From NCBI GenBank assembly GCA_963681975.1, contig OY820613.1:868001-932000 (forward strand): a DNA stretch of 64,000 nucleotides, written 5' to 3'. Made by a program: the position numbers and the translations under genes. The notes beneath the pieces are model-generated. The model was given only the letters and a program-made list of their open reading frames with translations. It made no database searches and was not told the origin of the DNA. This document shows, one piece after another, positions 8,820-18,868 of the stretch. The number at the start of each line of letters is the position of its first letter. The first letter of the stretch is position 1. Origin of the DNA: JANELJ01 sp024511395 (GTDB lineage: Bacteria > Pseudomonadota > Gammaproteobacteria > GRL18).

Positions 8820-10279
8820 GTCAGGCCATAAAGGATGATCTCAATATGCATTTAAGTCTGGCACAGGTGGCCTCCGTACTGAATGTGGACTTGATTGGAG
8901 AAGACTGTGAGTTTTCCCAGGTCAGTATTAATACCCGAACCCTGGAAGCCGGCGATTTATTTGTGGCCATTAAAGGTGACAATTTTGATGCCCATGATTA
9001 TGTACAGCAGGCAGAAGACAGGGGTGCCTGTGGTCTGGTGGTTGAAAAACCGGTGGACAGTACCCTGCCGCAGATTGTTGTGGCAGACAGCCGTATCGCC
9101 TTAGGTGATATTGCTTCACTATGGAGTTCTACCTTTACGCTGCCCATTATTGCCATTACTGGGAGCTGCGGTAAAACCACGGTCAAGGAGATGACCGCCG
9201 CTATTTTACAGGCCACTTTTTGTGAAGATGATCAGGCATGTATTCTAGCGACACAGGGTAACCTCAATAATGATATCGGTGTTCCTCTGACTCTGCTGCG
9301 TTTAAATAAGACTCATAAAGCAGCGGTAATAGAAATGGGTGCCAACCATATTGGTGAGATTAAACAACTGGTGGATATCGTTCAGCCGGATGTTGCAGTG
9401 ATCACCAATGCAGGGCCGGCACATATTGAAGGTTTTGGTTCCTTGGATGGAGTGGCTCAGGCCAAAGGTGAAATCTACAGCGGTATAGAACAGGGCGGTA
9501 CGGCAGTCATTAATGCCGATGATGCCTATGCCTCTTACTGGGAAGATGTCTGTGATACGCTGGATAAATCACTTAAACAGGTTCGTTTTGGCATACATCA
9601 TTCAGCGGAAATTTCTGCTCAGATATCTGAGATGCGACAAGAGAAAATAACCGGACAGCAAATAGCAATGAAAACCCCTCAGGGTCAGTTGAACATTTGT
9701 CTGCCACAGCCGGGTATGCATAACGTCTATAATGCCTTGGCGGCAACGGCGGTTTCTCTGGCAGTGGGAGTATCTCTGCAGGCCGTTAAAACCAGTCTGG
9801 AAAGCTTTACCAATGATTCAGGCAGGCTGGAACAGAAAACAGGCCTGCATTCATCACGTCTGTTTGATGATACCTATAATGCCAATCCCGGTTCGGTACG
9901 GGCAGGAATTGAGGCCATTAAACAGCTTAAGGGAAAGCATGTTCTGGTATTAGGTGATATGGGCGAACTGGGTATGGAAGCTAAAGCACTGCATTATGAA
10001 CTGGGACAGGATGCATTCAGTCTGGGTATTGATAGTCTGTTTACTCTTGGATGCCTGACTGAAGCAACTTATAAAGGGTTTATTGACGCCGGTGCAGATA
10101 CTCGTCAGGCTCAATATTTTACTGATCGAAATGATCTGATTAATACGTTAAAAAAAGTGTTGCAATCCGAGCATGTGGTGTTAATAAAAGGTTCCAGAAT
10201 CATGAAGATGGAAGAGATAGTCGCTGCGTTAGAAATTGATGCAGATTCGGACATACATCATAAAGAAGGTACTCAATAA
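8816..10279 (+). CDS. murF: UDP-MurNAc-tripeptide:D-Ala-D-Ala ligase
   Basis: Adds the D-Ala-D-Ala dipeptide to complete the UDP-MurNAc-pentapeptide. The 487 residues show the Mur ligase layout: N-terminal UDP-binding domain (STRT-like SINTRTLEAGDLFVA), central ATPase with GSCGKTT at 116-122 and MGANHIGEI, and a C-terminal domain beginning at DDTYNANPGS. It overlaps murE by four bases and shares one base with mraY. Confidence 0.97.
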   Translation: MSQAIKDDLNMHLSLAQVASVLNVDLIGEDCEFSQVSINTRTLEAGDLFVAIKGDNFDAHDYVQQAEDRGACGLVVEKPVDSTLPQIVVADSRIALGDIASLWSSTFTLPIIAITGSCGKTTVKEMTAAILQATFCEDDQACILATQGNLNNDIGVPLTLLRLNKTHKAAVIEMGANHIGEIKQLVDIVQPDVAVITNAGPAHIEGFGSLDGVAQAKGEIYSGIEQGGTAVINADDAYASYWEDVCDTLDKSLKQVRFGIHHSAEISAQISEMRQEKITGQQIAMKTPQGQLNICLPQPGMHNVYNALAATAVSLAVGVSLQAVKTSLESFTNDSGRLEQKTGLHSSRLFDDTYNANPGSVRAGIEAIKQLKGKHVLVLGDMGELGMEAKALHYELGQDAFSLGIDSLFTLGCLTEATYKGFIDAGADTRQAQYFTDRNDLINTLKKVLQSEHVVLIKGSRIMKMEEIVAALEIDADSDIHHKEGTQ

Positions 10280-11361
10280 TGTTGCTGGCTTTAGCGGAAT
10301 ATCTGTCACAGTACTATAGCGCATTTAATGTGTTTTCCTATCTGACCATGCGTGCTATCCTAGGGATCCTGACTGCGCTCAGCATTGCTCTGCTGGTAGG
10401 TCCCATGATGATTAAAAAACTCAGTGTTCGGCAGATTGGCCAGACCATTCGTGATGATGGGCCGGAAAGTCATTTCAGTAAAGCCGGAACGCCGACCATG
10501 GGCGGGTCTTTGATATTAGTTGCCATTGCGGTCAGTACCTTATTGTGGGGGGATTTAAGCAATCGTTATATCTGGGTAGTACTGATTGTAACACTGCTGT
10601 TCGGAGTCGTCGGCTGGATTGATGATTATAAAAAAATCGTTCACAAAGATACCCGGGGACTGATTGCCCGCTATAAATATTTCTGGCAGAGCGTTATTGG
10701 TTTTGGAGCGGCGGTGTATTTATACATGAGTGCCCAGAGTGTACAGGAAACCCAGCTGATTATTCCATTTATGAAAGATGTTTTTATTGACCTGGGCCCC
10801 TTTTATATTTTACTGACCTATCTAGTGATTGTCGGCAGCAGTAATGCTGTCAACCTGACAGATGGCCTGGACGGACTGGCCATTATGCCGACGGTGATGG
10901 TAGCCGGTGCTTTTGGGGGCTTTGCCTATCTGACCGGGCACTATAATTTTGCTGAATATCTGGGTATTCCCTATATTTACGGCGTTGGAGAAATCGTAGT
11001 GATCTGTGCGACATTTGTGGGTGCCGGTCTGGGCTTTTTATGGTTTAACACCTATCCTGCCCAGGTTTTTATGGGGGATGTCGGTGCCCTAGCACTGGGT
11101 GCCGGTCTGGGTATTATTGCGGTTGTAGTTCGTCAGGAAATTGTACTGTTTATTATGGGCGGTGTATTTGTTATGGAAACCATTTCGGTTATTTTACAGG
11201 TGGCCTCCTACAAACTGACCGGACGTCGTATATTTCGCATGGCACCCATACACCACCACTTTGAACTAAAAGGCTGGCCGGAACCCAGAGTGATTGTCCG
11301 GTTCTGGATCATTACCGTTATTCTGGTATTGATTGGTCTGGCCTCATTAAAGATACGTTAA
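10279..11361 (+). CDS. mraY: Phospho-MurNAc-pentapeptide transferase
   Basis: Integral membrane enzyme that transfers phospho-MurNAc-pentapeptide to undecaprenyl phosphate, producing lipid I. The 360 residues match the family length and contain about ten hydrophobic segments. Conserved cytoplasmic loops are seen: GTPTMGG, the metal-binding GWIDDYKK, NAVNLTDGLDGLA, and MAPIHHHFELKGWPE. It starts at TAATG shared with the murF stop. A 66-base gap before murD is the first sizeable break in this part of the cluster. Confidence 0.98.
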   Translation: MLLALAEYLSQYYSAFNVFSYLTMRAILGILTALSIALLVGPMMIKKLSVRQIGQTIRDDGPESHFSKAGTPTMGGSLILVAIAVSTLLWGDLSNRYIWVVLIVTLLFGVVGWIDDYKKIVHKDTRGLIARYKYFWQSVIGFGAAVYLYMSAQSVQETQLIIPFMKDVFIDLGPFYILLTYLVIVGSSNAVNLTDGLDGLAIMPTVMVAGAFGGFAYLTGHYNFAEYLGIPYIYGVGEIVVICATFVGAGLGFLWFNTYPAQVFMGDVGALALGAGLGIIAVVVRQEIVLFIMGGVFVMETISVILQVASYKLTGRRIFRMAPIHHHFELKGWPEPRVIVRFWIITVILVLIGLASLKIR

Positions 11362-11427
11362 AGCTGAATCAGAATAATAAATAATACGGGTCAATACAAA
11401 TCTTTTGTTTTCAGTCAGCCGACACTG

Positions 11428-12876
11428 GTGGTCGGGCTGGGTGGCACCGGTTTGTCTGTGGCCCGCTATCTGAAACAAAAGAACTGTCCCTTTGATCTGG
11501 CAGACAACCGTTCTGAGCTGGCTGATCAGGATAATATAAGAAGTGAATTTCCGGATTCAGAATTGCTGCTGGGTGATTTTAACTATGAGCAGTTTAAACA
11601 GTATCCGCAGATCATTGTCAGTCCCGGAATTTCAGTACGCAGTGAAATTTTCAGAGCATTGTCTGATAGAGAGTCTAATAAAAAGTCAGATAAAGGACAG
11701 CTGATTATTGGTGATATTGAATTGTTTGCGCAGGTGGTGGACAAACCGGTTATTGCTATTACCGGTTCCAATGGTAAAAGCACCGTCACTACTCTGGTTG
11801 AAAAAATAGCCTCAGATTGTGGTATTAAAACCATTGCCGGCGGCAACCTGGGGATCCCAGCACTGGATTTATTAGCCACCCAAAGTGATCTTTATGTACT
11901 GGAATTATCCAGCTTTCAACTGGAAACCACTTATAGTTTAAAAACACTCAGTGCCATAGTGCTGAATGTTTCAGAAGATCATATGGATCGTTATAACGGT
12001 CTGGATGATTATCGTCAGGTTAAAACGACTATTTATAATAATACCGACTGGGTGGTTATTAACAAAGATGAGCAGCAGCTATTAAAGCTGTTTAAAAATA
12101 AGACCCAGAATGAATCCTGCCCTGCAGCAGAACGTTGTATTTATTTCGGCTCAGAGGAGCCTCAGACCGGTGAATATGGTCTGCAGAAAACACAGGACGG
12201 TGACTACCTGCTGAAAAAAAGTCAGGAAACACTGCTTAAAGCCAGTGAATTACGGCTGAAAGGTGTTTATAACTACCTGAATGTACTGGCAGCCATAGCT
12301 TTACTGGAGCCCCTGTCTCTGGACAGAGAAAAAATGCTTCAGGCCGTCCGGGAATATGCCGGGCTTGAACATCGCTGTGAATGGGTTGCACAGATTAACG
12401 GGGTTGATTTTTATAATGACTCAAAAGGTACCAATGCCGGTGCGACCATAGCCGCCATTAATGGTCTGGAACCGGAAGATGATAAAAGCTATGCACAGCG
12501 TCAGCTGATTTTAATTGCCGGCGGTATTGGCAAGGGCGCTGATTTTACTGAACTGGGCAAGATCATCAAAGCCAGGGTTAAATATCTGCTGCTTATGGGG
12601 GAGGATGTCGTACAAATTGAGCGTGCAGTATTAAAAGCCGGTATGGCCAGTGAACGGATTATTCATGTGGGCTCTATGCAGGAGGCTGTAGAAAATGCAA
12701 CAGAACTGGCACAAGAAGGTGATACCGTTTTATTGTCACCGGCCTGTGCCAGTTTTGATATGTATGCAAACTATGGTGAGCGGGGTAATGATTTTAAAGC
12801 CATTATTTATGAGCGTGCAGAAATAAAGCCGGACCATATGGCTGACTCTCAGGAGGGATTAAGAGATGTCAGCTGA
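11428..12876 (+). CDS. murD: UDP-MurNAc-L-Ala:D-Glu ligase, unusual start
   Basis: Adds D-glutamate to UDP-MurNAc-L-alanine. ATP loop GSNGKST is at 113-119, with HMDRY and the C-terminal DSKGTNAGAT present. The start is uncertain: the only ATG/GTG/TTG in frame is the GTG at 11428, which begins inside the first beta strand of the UDP-binding domain (V-VGLGGTG). The frame is open back to 11368 and encodes KSFVFSQPTLVVGLGG, which fits the N-terminus of other MurD proteins (E. coli has about eight residues before VVIIGLG). A rare start such as ATA, ATC, ACG or CTG, or a sequence error, is likely. The 3' end overlaps ftsW by 11 bases. Confidence 0.9.
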   Translation: MVGLGGTGLSVARYLKQKNCPFDLADNRSELADQDNIRSEFPDSELLLGDFNYEQFKQYPQIIVSPGISVRSEIFRALSDRESNKKSDKGQLIIGDIELFAQVVDKPVIAITGSNGKSTVTTLVEKIASDCGIKTIAGGNLGIPALDLLATQSDLYVLELSSFQLETTYSLKTLSAIVLNVSEDHMDRYNGLDDYRQVKTTIYNNTDWVVINKDEQQLLKLFKNKTQNESCPAAERCIYFGSEEPQTGEYGLQKTQDGDYLLKKSQETLLKASELRLKGVYNYLNVLAAIALLEPLSLDREKMLQAVREYAGLEHRCEWVAQINGVDFYNDSKGTNAGATIAAINGLEPEDDKSYAQRQLILIAGGIGKGADFTELGKIIKARVKYLLLMGEDVVQIERAVLKAGMASERIIHVGSMQEAVENATELAQEGDTVLLSPACASFDMYANYGERGNDFKAIIYERAEIKPDHMADSQEGLRDVS

Positions 12877-14269
12877 AATTTATATTAATAACGGTCGTAA
12901 GGATCGTTCTAAAGAAAAGTCCCTGACAGAACTTTTTAATGACAGTGCCCAAAAACGGGGACAAAAGAAGGTTGCTAAAGGTAAAACAGCAAAAACGGGC
13001 TCTGTTAAAAAACGGACTGTTAAAAGCAGCAGGAAAACCACAGCGGCCATAAAACAGACTGTGACAAAAGATGAACAGCAATGGCTGGTGGATCCGTGGA
13101 TATTATTATTGAGTATGACCCTTATTGCACTGGGTATTATTATGGTCGGTTCTGCTTCGGTATCCATAGCCGATAGAAATAACGGCGAACCCTTTTATTA
13201 CCTGTATCGGCAGTTAACTGCAACAGGACTGGGTTTTGTTTTAGGTGCTCTGGTTCTGTTTACACCCATGAAGTTCTGGCAGCAGAGCGGACCGCTGATT
13301 CTGTTTATCGGGCTGGTCCTGCTGGTTGCCGTTTTAATACCGGGGGTGGGTCGGGAAATAAACGGCAGTGCCCGCTGGATACCTCTGGGTGTGTTTAACC
13401 TGCAGGTTTCCGAGTTAATCAAGCTGGCCATGGTTATTTACCTAGCGGGTTATCTGGTTAGACATAATGAAAATGTTAAAAAAACCTTTAGGGGCTTTTT
13501 AATGCCTATGGTGGTTTTATCTTTTGTAGCCGTTTTGTTGCTAATGGAACCGGATCTGGGGGCGACAGTGGTGATTTCAGCAACAGCCCTAGGCATACTG
13601 TTTCTGGGCAGGGTACGTTTATGGCAGTTTGTTATTTTAATTTTACTGATGGGGCTGGCTATGTATCTGCTGATAGTCTTTGAACCCTATCGTATGGAAC
13701 GCTTACAGTCCTTTATGAATCCCTGGGAAGACCCCTTTAACAGCGGTTTTCAGTTAACCCAGTCCCTGATTGCATTTGGACGGGGAGAAATGACTGGGGT
13801 AGGGCTTGGTAATAGTATTCAGAAACTGTTTTACCTGCCTGAAGCGCATACCGACTTTTTATTTGCCGTGCTGGCCGAAGAGCTGGGCGGTATTGGTGCA
13901 ATTACCGTTATTGCTTTATTTGCGGCGCTGGTCGTGCGTATTTTTGTGGTAGCGAGACAGGCCGATGCTGCCAATAAGTTTTTTGCGGCTTATTTAATGT
14001 TCGGCATTGCCATATGGATTGGGCTGCAGGCCTTTGTTAATATTGCAGTTAATATGGGGGTTCTGCCCACTAAAGGCCTGACCTTGCCCCTGATGAGTTA
14101 TGGCGGCAGCAGTATGATGATTATGTGCGTAGCCATTGCCCTGGTATTAAGAGCAGAACATGAAACCCGTTTTAAATATCAGATGGGCAGTCAGTTCTGG
14201 AAACTGTTCACTCGGGATAATAAAGCTGAGAAGGCGCAGGACTATCCAGATAAAGGAGTGGCAGTATGA
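12866..14269 (+). CDS. ftsW: Septal peptidoglycan polymerase FtsW
   Basis: SEDS-family glycosyltransferase that works with FtsI at the septum. After about 75 residues of cytoplasmic N-terminus come roughly ten membrane helices, with the SEDS signatures GREINGSARWIPLG, EPDLGATVV, and the C-terminal LPLMSYGGSSM. The N-terminus is longer than usual and very rich in Lys/Arg (RGQKKVAKGKTAKTGSVKKR), resembling a disordered basic tail. It overlaps murD by 11 bases and murG by four. Total 467 residues against 414 in E. coli. Confidence 0.96.
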   Translation: MSAEIYINNGRKDRSKEKSLTELFNDSAQKRGQKKVAKGKTAKTGSVKKRTVKSSRKTTAAIKQTVTKDEQQWLVDPWILLLSMTLIALGIIMVGSASVSIADRNNGEPFYYLYRQLTATGLGFVLGALVLFTPMKFWQQSGPLILFIGLVLLVAVLIPGVGREINGSARWIPLGVFNLQVSELIKLAMVIYLAGYLVRHNENVKKTFRGFLMPMVVLSFVAVLLLMEPDLGATVVISATALGILFLGRVRLWQFVILILLMGLAMYLLIVFEPYRMERLQSFMNPWEDPFNSGFQLTQSLIAFGRGEMTGVGLGNSIQKLFYLPEAHTDFLFAVLAEELGGIGAITVIALFAALVVRIFVVARQADAANKFFAAYLMFGIAIWIGLQAFVNIAVNMGVLPTKGLTLPLMSYGGSSMMIMCVAIALVLRAEHETRFKYQMGSQFWKLFTRDNKAEKAQDYPDKGVAV

Positions 14270-15402
14270 CACATACACAAGCTCCTGTGGTTCTGGTTAT
14301 GGCCGGCGGTACTGGCGGGCATATCTTCCCGGCGCTGGCTGTTGCCGATGTTTTAAAACAGCATGGTGCTCAGATCCACTGGCTGGGAACGCATAAGGGT
14401 ATGGAAGCCAGATTGATCCCGGAATATCACTACCCGATTCATTTTATTGAAATTGGCGGTCTGCGGGGTAAATGCATAAAGACTCTTATTACTATGCCTT
14501 TTAAATTACTTAAAGCTCTGTGGCAGACCTTTGGTGTCTATCGGATGATTAAACCGGATGTGGTACTGGGTATGGGTGGTTTTGTTACCGGTCCCGGGGG
14601 ACTGATGGCCTGGCTGTTGGTTAAACCCCTTGTGGTGCATGAGCAAAATGCTATAGCGGGACTGACCAATAAATTATTATACCGTCTGGTAAAAAAAGTA
14701 TTTGCCGCCTTTCCGGGTGCCTTTAAAGCAGCACCCAAATTAACGGTTTGCGGTAACCCGGTACGTCAGGAAATTGTAGCTATTGAAGCACCTGAAATAC
14801 GCTTAAAACAGCACTGGCAACAGCATCCCGAGCAGTTAAATATTCTTGTGGTGGGCGGCAGTCTGGGGGCAATGGCTTTAAATGAAATCATTCCACAGGC
14901 TTTAGAGCTGATTGTGCAAAAGCAGATGCTTACACAGAGTGACTTTACAAACATTAAGGTTAAACACCAGTGCGGTGAAAAGCATCAGAGTGAAACTGAA
15001 CAGGCTTATCAGCTATTAAACGGGCCGGTTAATAAAACTATTGACTATGAGGTCATGCCTTTTATTAAAAACATGGCCGAGACTTATGCCTGGGCTGATG
15101 TCATTATCTGCCGGTCAGGTGCTTTAACTGTCAGTGAAATTGCCGCAGTCGGTATTGCATCCATACTGGTGCCGTTTCCCTATGCTGTGGATGATCACCA
15201 GACAGCCAATGCCGCTTATCTGGCAGATAAAGAAGCTGCTGTACTGATACAGCAGAGAGATCTGGATAAACAAAAACTGGCACAGTTACTGGCTAATTTA
15301 AGTAAGGAAAAAATAACTGCTATGTCGGTACAGGCAAGAAAACTATCCATTACCGATGCCGCCGAAGTGGTTGCACAGGAATGTCTGAGTCTGGCAGGAT
15401 AA
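14266..15402 (+). CDS. murG: Lipid II synthase (UDP-GlcNAc transferase)
   Basis: Peripheral inner-membrane GT28 glycosyltransferase that adds GlcNAc to lipid I. The G loop GGTGGHI is at residues 14-20; second and third glycine-rich loops are MGGFVTGPGG and VGGSLGAMALNE, followed by ICRSGALTVSEIAAVG. The length of 378 residues is slightly above the E. coli protein (355). Coupled to ftsW by a four-base overlap and followed by murC after four bases. Confidence 0.97.
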   Translation: MTHTQAPVVLVMAGGTGGHIFPALAVADVLKQHGAQIHWLGTHKGMEARLIPEYHYPIHFIEIGGLRGKCIKTLITMPFKLLKALWQTFGVYRMIKPDVVLGMGGFVTGPGGLMAWLLVKPLVVHEQNAIAGLTNKLLYRLVKKVFAAFPGAFKAAPKLTVCGNPVRQEIVAIEAPEIRLKQHWQQHPEQLNILVVGGSLGAMALNEIIPQALELIVQKQMLTQSDFTNIKVKHQCGEKHQSETEQAYQLLNGPVNKTIDYEVMPFIKNMAETYAWADVIICRSGALTVSEIAAVGIASILVPFPYAVDDHQTANAAYLADKEAAVLIQQRDLDKQKLAQLLANLSKEKITAMSVQARKLSITDAAEVVAQECLSLAG

Positions 15403-15406
15403 TACT

Positions 15407-16867
15407 ATGACAAAACATTATAACGAACAGGCTACTATTAATAACCATCCTGAACTGACCATGGGACGGATCAGGCATATCTATTTTATCGGTATTGGTG
15501 GTGCCGGTATGAGCGGTATTGCAGAAGTGATGCTAAATATGGGCTATCAGGTATCCGGTTCCGATCTGCAACTGTCCAAAGTGACTGAACGTTTGACTAA
15601 AGCGGGCGCTACTGTCTATCAGGGACATAATGCCCATCAGGTTGAACAGGCTCATGTTATTGTGACTTCAACGGCGGTCAGTAAGGATAATCCGGAAGTG
15701 CTTCGGGCCAGGGAATTAAGAATACCTATTATTCCACGGGCAGAGATGCTGGCAGAGTTGATGCGCTTTCAGTTCGGTATTGCCATTGCCGGAACACACG
15801 GTAAGACCACGACCACATCTCTGGTGGCCAGTGTGCTGGCAGAAGGCGGCTTGGATCCCACGTTTGTTATTGGCGGTAAGCTCAATAGTGCTGGTACCAA
15901 TGCCAGACTGGGCGGCAGTAAATACCTGGTGGCTGAAGCGGATGAAAGCGATGCATCCTTTTTACATTTGCAGCCCATGATTTCAGTGGTCACTAATATT
16001 GAAGCGGATCATATGGATACCTATGGTGGCGATTTTGAAAAACTGAAATCCACCTTTAATGAGTTATTACACCAGTTACCGTTTTATGGACTGGCGGTAT
16101 TATGTATTGATGATCCGGTTGTGGCTGAACTGGTTGAGGATATTTCCAAGCCCGTTAAAACCTATGGTCTGGAAAATAAAGAGGCGGATATTCGGGCCTT
16201 TGATATTAAACAGCAGTTTAACCGGACCTCGTTCAAGGTGTCCTGTAAAAACACCGAGGGTCAGCATAATGAGTGGTTATCGATCACATTAAATATGCCC
16301 GGTCTGCATAATGTGCAGAATGCCCTGGCTGCCATTGCTATTGCCGATGAACTGGGTGTAGAGAAACAGAAAATTGCTCAGGCTCTGGAAAAATTTGCAG
16401 GCATTGGCCGGCGTTTTCAAATGTACGGTGAGCTGGATATTAATGGTTATAAAGCCATGTTGATTGATGATTATGGTCATCACCCAACAGAAGTTAATGC
16501 CACCATAGAGGCAATTAGAAAAGGCTGGCCGGACAAGCGTCTGGTGGTGCTGTTTCAGCCGCATCGCTACAGCCGTACCCGGGATCTGTTTGAAGATTTT
16601 GTACATGCATTAAGTAAGGTTGATCAACTGATATTACTGGAGGTGTATTCAGCCGGAGAAGATACCATAACCGGTGCGGATTCCAGGGCTTTGAGCCGTT
16701 CTATCCGTAACCGGGGTAAAGTGGATCCCATTTTTGTAGAGGATCATGATGAGATAAACAGTGTATTGCAGGCCACTATACAGGACGGTGATATTTTGCT
16801 GACCCTGGGGGCGGGAAATGTCGGGGCAATAGGAGCAGGTATTTATGAACGCTTTAAAAGCGAATAA
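15407..16867 (+). CDS. murC: UDP-MurNAc:L-Ala ligase
   Basis: First of the Mur ligases, attaching L-alanine to UDP-MurNAc. An N-terminal dinucleotide-like loop GIGGAGMSG (29-37) precedes the ATP loop GTHGKTT (129-135); EADESDASF and the C-terminal DDYGHHPTEV are present. An internal ATG at residue 19 (MGRIRHIYFIGIGG) would also give a plausible protein, so the start is not certain. The 3' end overlaps murB by 23 bases. Confidence 0.97.
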   Translation: MTKHYNEQATINNHPELTMGRIRHIYFIGIGGAGMSGIAEVMLNMGYQVSGSDLQLSKVTERLTKAGATVYQGHNAHQVEQAHVIVTSTAVSKDNPEVLRARELRIPIIPRAEMLAELMRFQFGIAIAGTHGKTTTTSLVASVLAEGGLDPTFVIGGKLNSAGTNARLGGSKYLVAEADESDASFLHLQPMISVVTNIEADHMDTYGGDFEKLKSTFNELLHQLPFYGLAVLCIDDPVVAELVEDISKPVKTYGLENKEADIRAFDIKQQFNRTSFKVSCKNTEGQHNEWLSITLNMPGLHNVQNALAAIAIADELGVEKQKIAQALEKFAGIGRRFQMYGELDINGYKAMLIDDYGHHPTEVNATIEAIRKGWPDKRLVVLFQPHRYSRTRDLFEDFVHALSKVDQLILLEVYSAGEDTITGADSRALSRSIRNRGKVDPIFVEDHDEINSVLQATIQDGDILLTLGAGNVGAIGAGIYERFKSE

Positions 16868-17882
16868 TACCCGGCCGATTGAAGCTACGCCATTGCAGCA
16901 GCAATTACTGTCAGCTGTGGATAATGGCCTGCTGCAGGGACAGTTAATAATAAATGAGCCCATGTTCCGATACACCACCTGGCGTGTGGGCGGTGAAGCT
17001 GAATGCTGTTATCAGCCCAAGTCGGTAGAGGATCTGCAAAACCTGATGCAGTTTGTTCCACAGGAAGTAGCGGTTTACTGGATTGGCCTGGGTAGCAACC
17101 TGCTGATCAGAGATGGTGGATTAAAAGGTCTGGTTATTAATACCAACGGTGTTTTGAATCAGATGGATATACAGTGCTACAGCGGGGATAAAGGCTACAG
17201 CGAGGGCAAAAATAAATACTGCATTATCAATGTAGAGGCTGGTTTGGCCTGTGCCATATTTTCCCGTAAGGTGGCCCATAAGGGTTTAAACGGTGCGGAA
17301 TTCTTATCCGGTATTCCAGGCACCATTGGCGGTGCACTGGCCATGAATGCCGGTGCCTTTGGCGGTGAAACCTGGCGGCAGGTGATCAGTGTCGATACGA
17401 TTGATCGTAACGGTATTATTCATCACAGAACACCTGAACAGTTTGATATTGCCTACCGCAAGGTTGCCCTGAAAAACAGTGGGCAAAAGGAATGGTTTGT
17501 GCGGGGACAGTTTCGTTATGAGCAGAACCCGCAGGCGCTGGAACAAAGCAAACAGCAGATAAAAAGTTTATTGCAGAAAAGAGCAGAAACCCAGCCTACC
17601 CGCCAGGCAAATGCCGGCTCGGTATTTAAAAATCCCGAGGGGGATTTTGCGGCCCGTCTAATTGAAGACTGCGGCCTAAAAGGCAGGTGCATAGGTGGAG
17701 CACAGGTATCGGAGAAACATGCCAATTTTATTATCAATACCGGCAAGGCAACAGCTCAGGATATTGAAAACCTGATCAGGCTGGTACAGGAACAGGTTTA
17801 TAACAAACATAAGATAGCACTGGAAACGGAAGTGCATATTATGGGTGAGCTTATATGTGAAGAGCGGGTAAAACAGCCATGA
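16845..17882 (+). CDS. murB: UDP-N-acetylenolpyruvoylglucosamine reductase
   Basis: FAD-dependent enzyme making UDP-MurNAc with NADPH. Conserved elements are YTTWRVGGEAECCY, GLGSNLLIRDGG, GIPGTIGGALAMNAGAFGGE, and the region NAGSVFKNPEG containing the catalytic Ser, followed by the final Glu region ETEVHIMG. The ordering without the extra loop of type I enzymes suggests the shorter type II form. It overlaps both murC (23 bases) and ddl (four bases). Confidence 0.96.
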   Translation: MNALKANNTRPIEATPLQQQLLSAVDNGLLQGQLIINEPMFRYTTWRVGGEAECCYQPKSVEDLQNLMQFVPQEVAVYWIGLGSNLLIRDGGLKGLVINTNGVLNQMDIQCYSGDKGYSEGKNKYCIINVEAGLACAIFSRKVAHKGLNGAEFLSGIPGTIGGALAMNAGAFGGETWRQVISVDTIDRNGIIHHRTPEQFDIAYRKVALKNSGQKEWFVRGQFRYEQNPQALEQSKQQIKSLLQKRAETQPTRQANAGSVFKNPEGDFAARLIEDCGLKGRCIGGAQVSEKHANFIINTGKATAQDIENLIRLVQEQVYNKHKIALETEVHIMGELICEERVKQP

Positions 17883-18865
17883 TACAGTCTGCAGCCAGTA
17901 CAGAACAGTTTGGACGTGTGGCGGTATTAATGGGTGGCGATTCTGCTGAGCGGGAAGTTTCGTTAAAAAGTGGTCAGGCCGCACTTAATGCGCTGTTGCG
18001 CAAAGGTGTGGATGCTTTTGCACTGGATGTGCATTTTAAACAGACACAAAGCGGTAATATCTGTGAGCGGATAAAACATACGGATTTTGATACGGCCTTT
18101 ATTGCCCTGCATGGTCGCGGTGGTGAAGACGGTATTATTCAGGGCATACTGGAAGCTTTACAGATCCCTTATACCGGCTGCAATGTTCCGGCATCCGCTA
18201 TTGGTATGGATAAATTGAGGACAAAATTATTATGGGCCGGTTTCGGCCTGCCGACACCGGCTTTTGAAGTCATTAAGGCACCCGAAATAAGCTCTGAAAA
18301 TACAGAGATGGTGCAGGGACGTTTAAATGCCATTGTGGATAAACTGGGTTTTCCGGTTATGGTTAAACCGGCCCATGAAGGTTCCAGTATCGGTATGAAC
18401 AAGGCTGATAATATGGCTGAACTGACTCAGGCACTCAGTACTGCAGCCCAATATGATAGCGAGATTTTAATTGAGCAATGGGTAGTTGGCCAGGAATTTA
18501 CCGGTGCGGTTTTACATTCACAGGCATTGCCTTTGATCCGCTTGGAAACTCCCAGAGATTTTTATGATTACCAGGCCAAATATCTCAGTGATGATACGAT
18601 TTATCACTGTCCCTGCGGCCTGGATAAAGCGCAGGAACAGCAATATCAATTACTGGTTCTGCAGGCCTTTGAATGTGTCGGAGCCAGCGGCTGGGGCCGG
18701 GTAGATTTTATGTGTGATGAACAGGGACAACCCTGGCTGATTGAAATTAATACGGTTCCCGGGCTGACCGATCATTCCCTGGTGCCTATAGCAGCCCGGC
18801 AAAACGGAATTGAGTTTGATGAACTGATTTACAGGATATTGCAAACCTCTGCAAGACATGACTAG
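17879..18865 (+). CDS. ddlB: D-alanine--D-alanine ligase
   Basis: ATP-grasp ligase producing D-Ala-D-Ala for MurF. The 328 residues show the N-terminal GGDSAEREVSLKSG, FIALHGRGGEDGIIQG, the ATP-grasp core with PVMVKPAHEGSSIGM, and the metal-binding C-terminus WLIEINTVPGLTDHSL. Position between murB and ftsQ identifies it as the dcw-linked copy, ddlB. It is followed by ftsQ after three bases. Confidence 0.96.
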   Translation: MIQSAASTEQFGRVAVLMGGDSAEREVSLKSGQAALNALLRKGVDAFALDVHFKQTQSGNICERIKHTDFDTAFIALHGRGGEDGIIQGILEALQIPYTGCNVPASAIGMDKLRTKLLWAGFGLPTPAFEVIKAPEISSENTEMVQGRLNAIVDKLGFPVMVKPAHEGSSIGMNKADNMAELTQALSTAAQYDSEILIEQWVVGQEFTGAVLHSQALPLIRLETPRDFYDYQAKYLSDDTIYHCPCGLDKAQEQQYQLLVLQAFECVGASGWGRVDFMCDEQGQPWLIEINTVPGLTDHSLVPIAARQNGIEFDELIYRILQTSARHD

Positions 18866-18868
18866 TAA

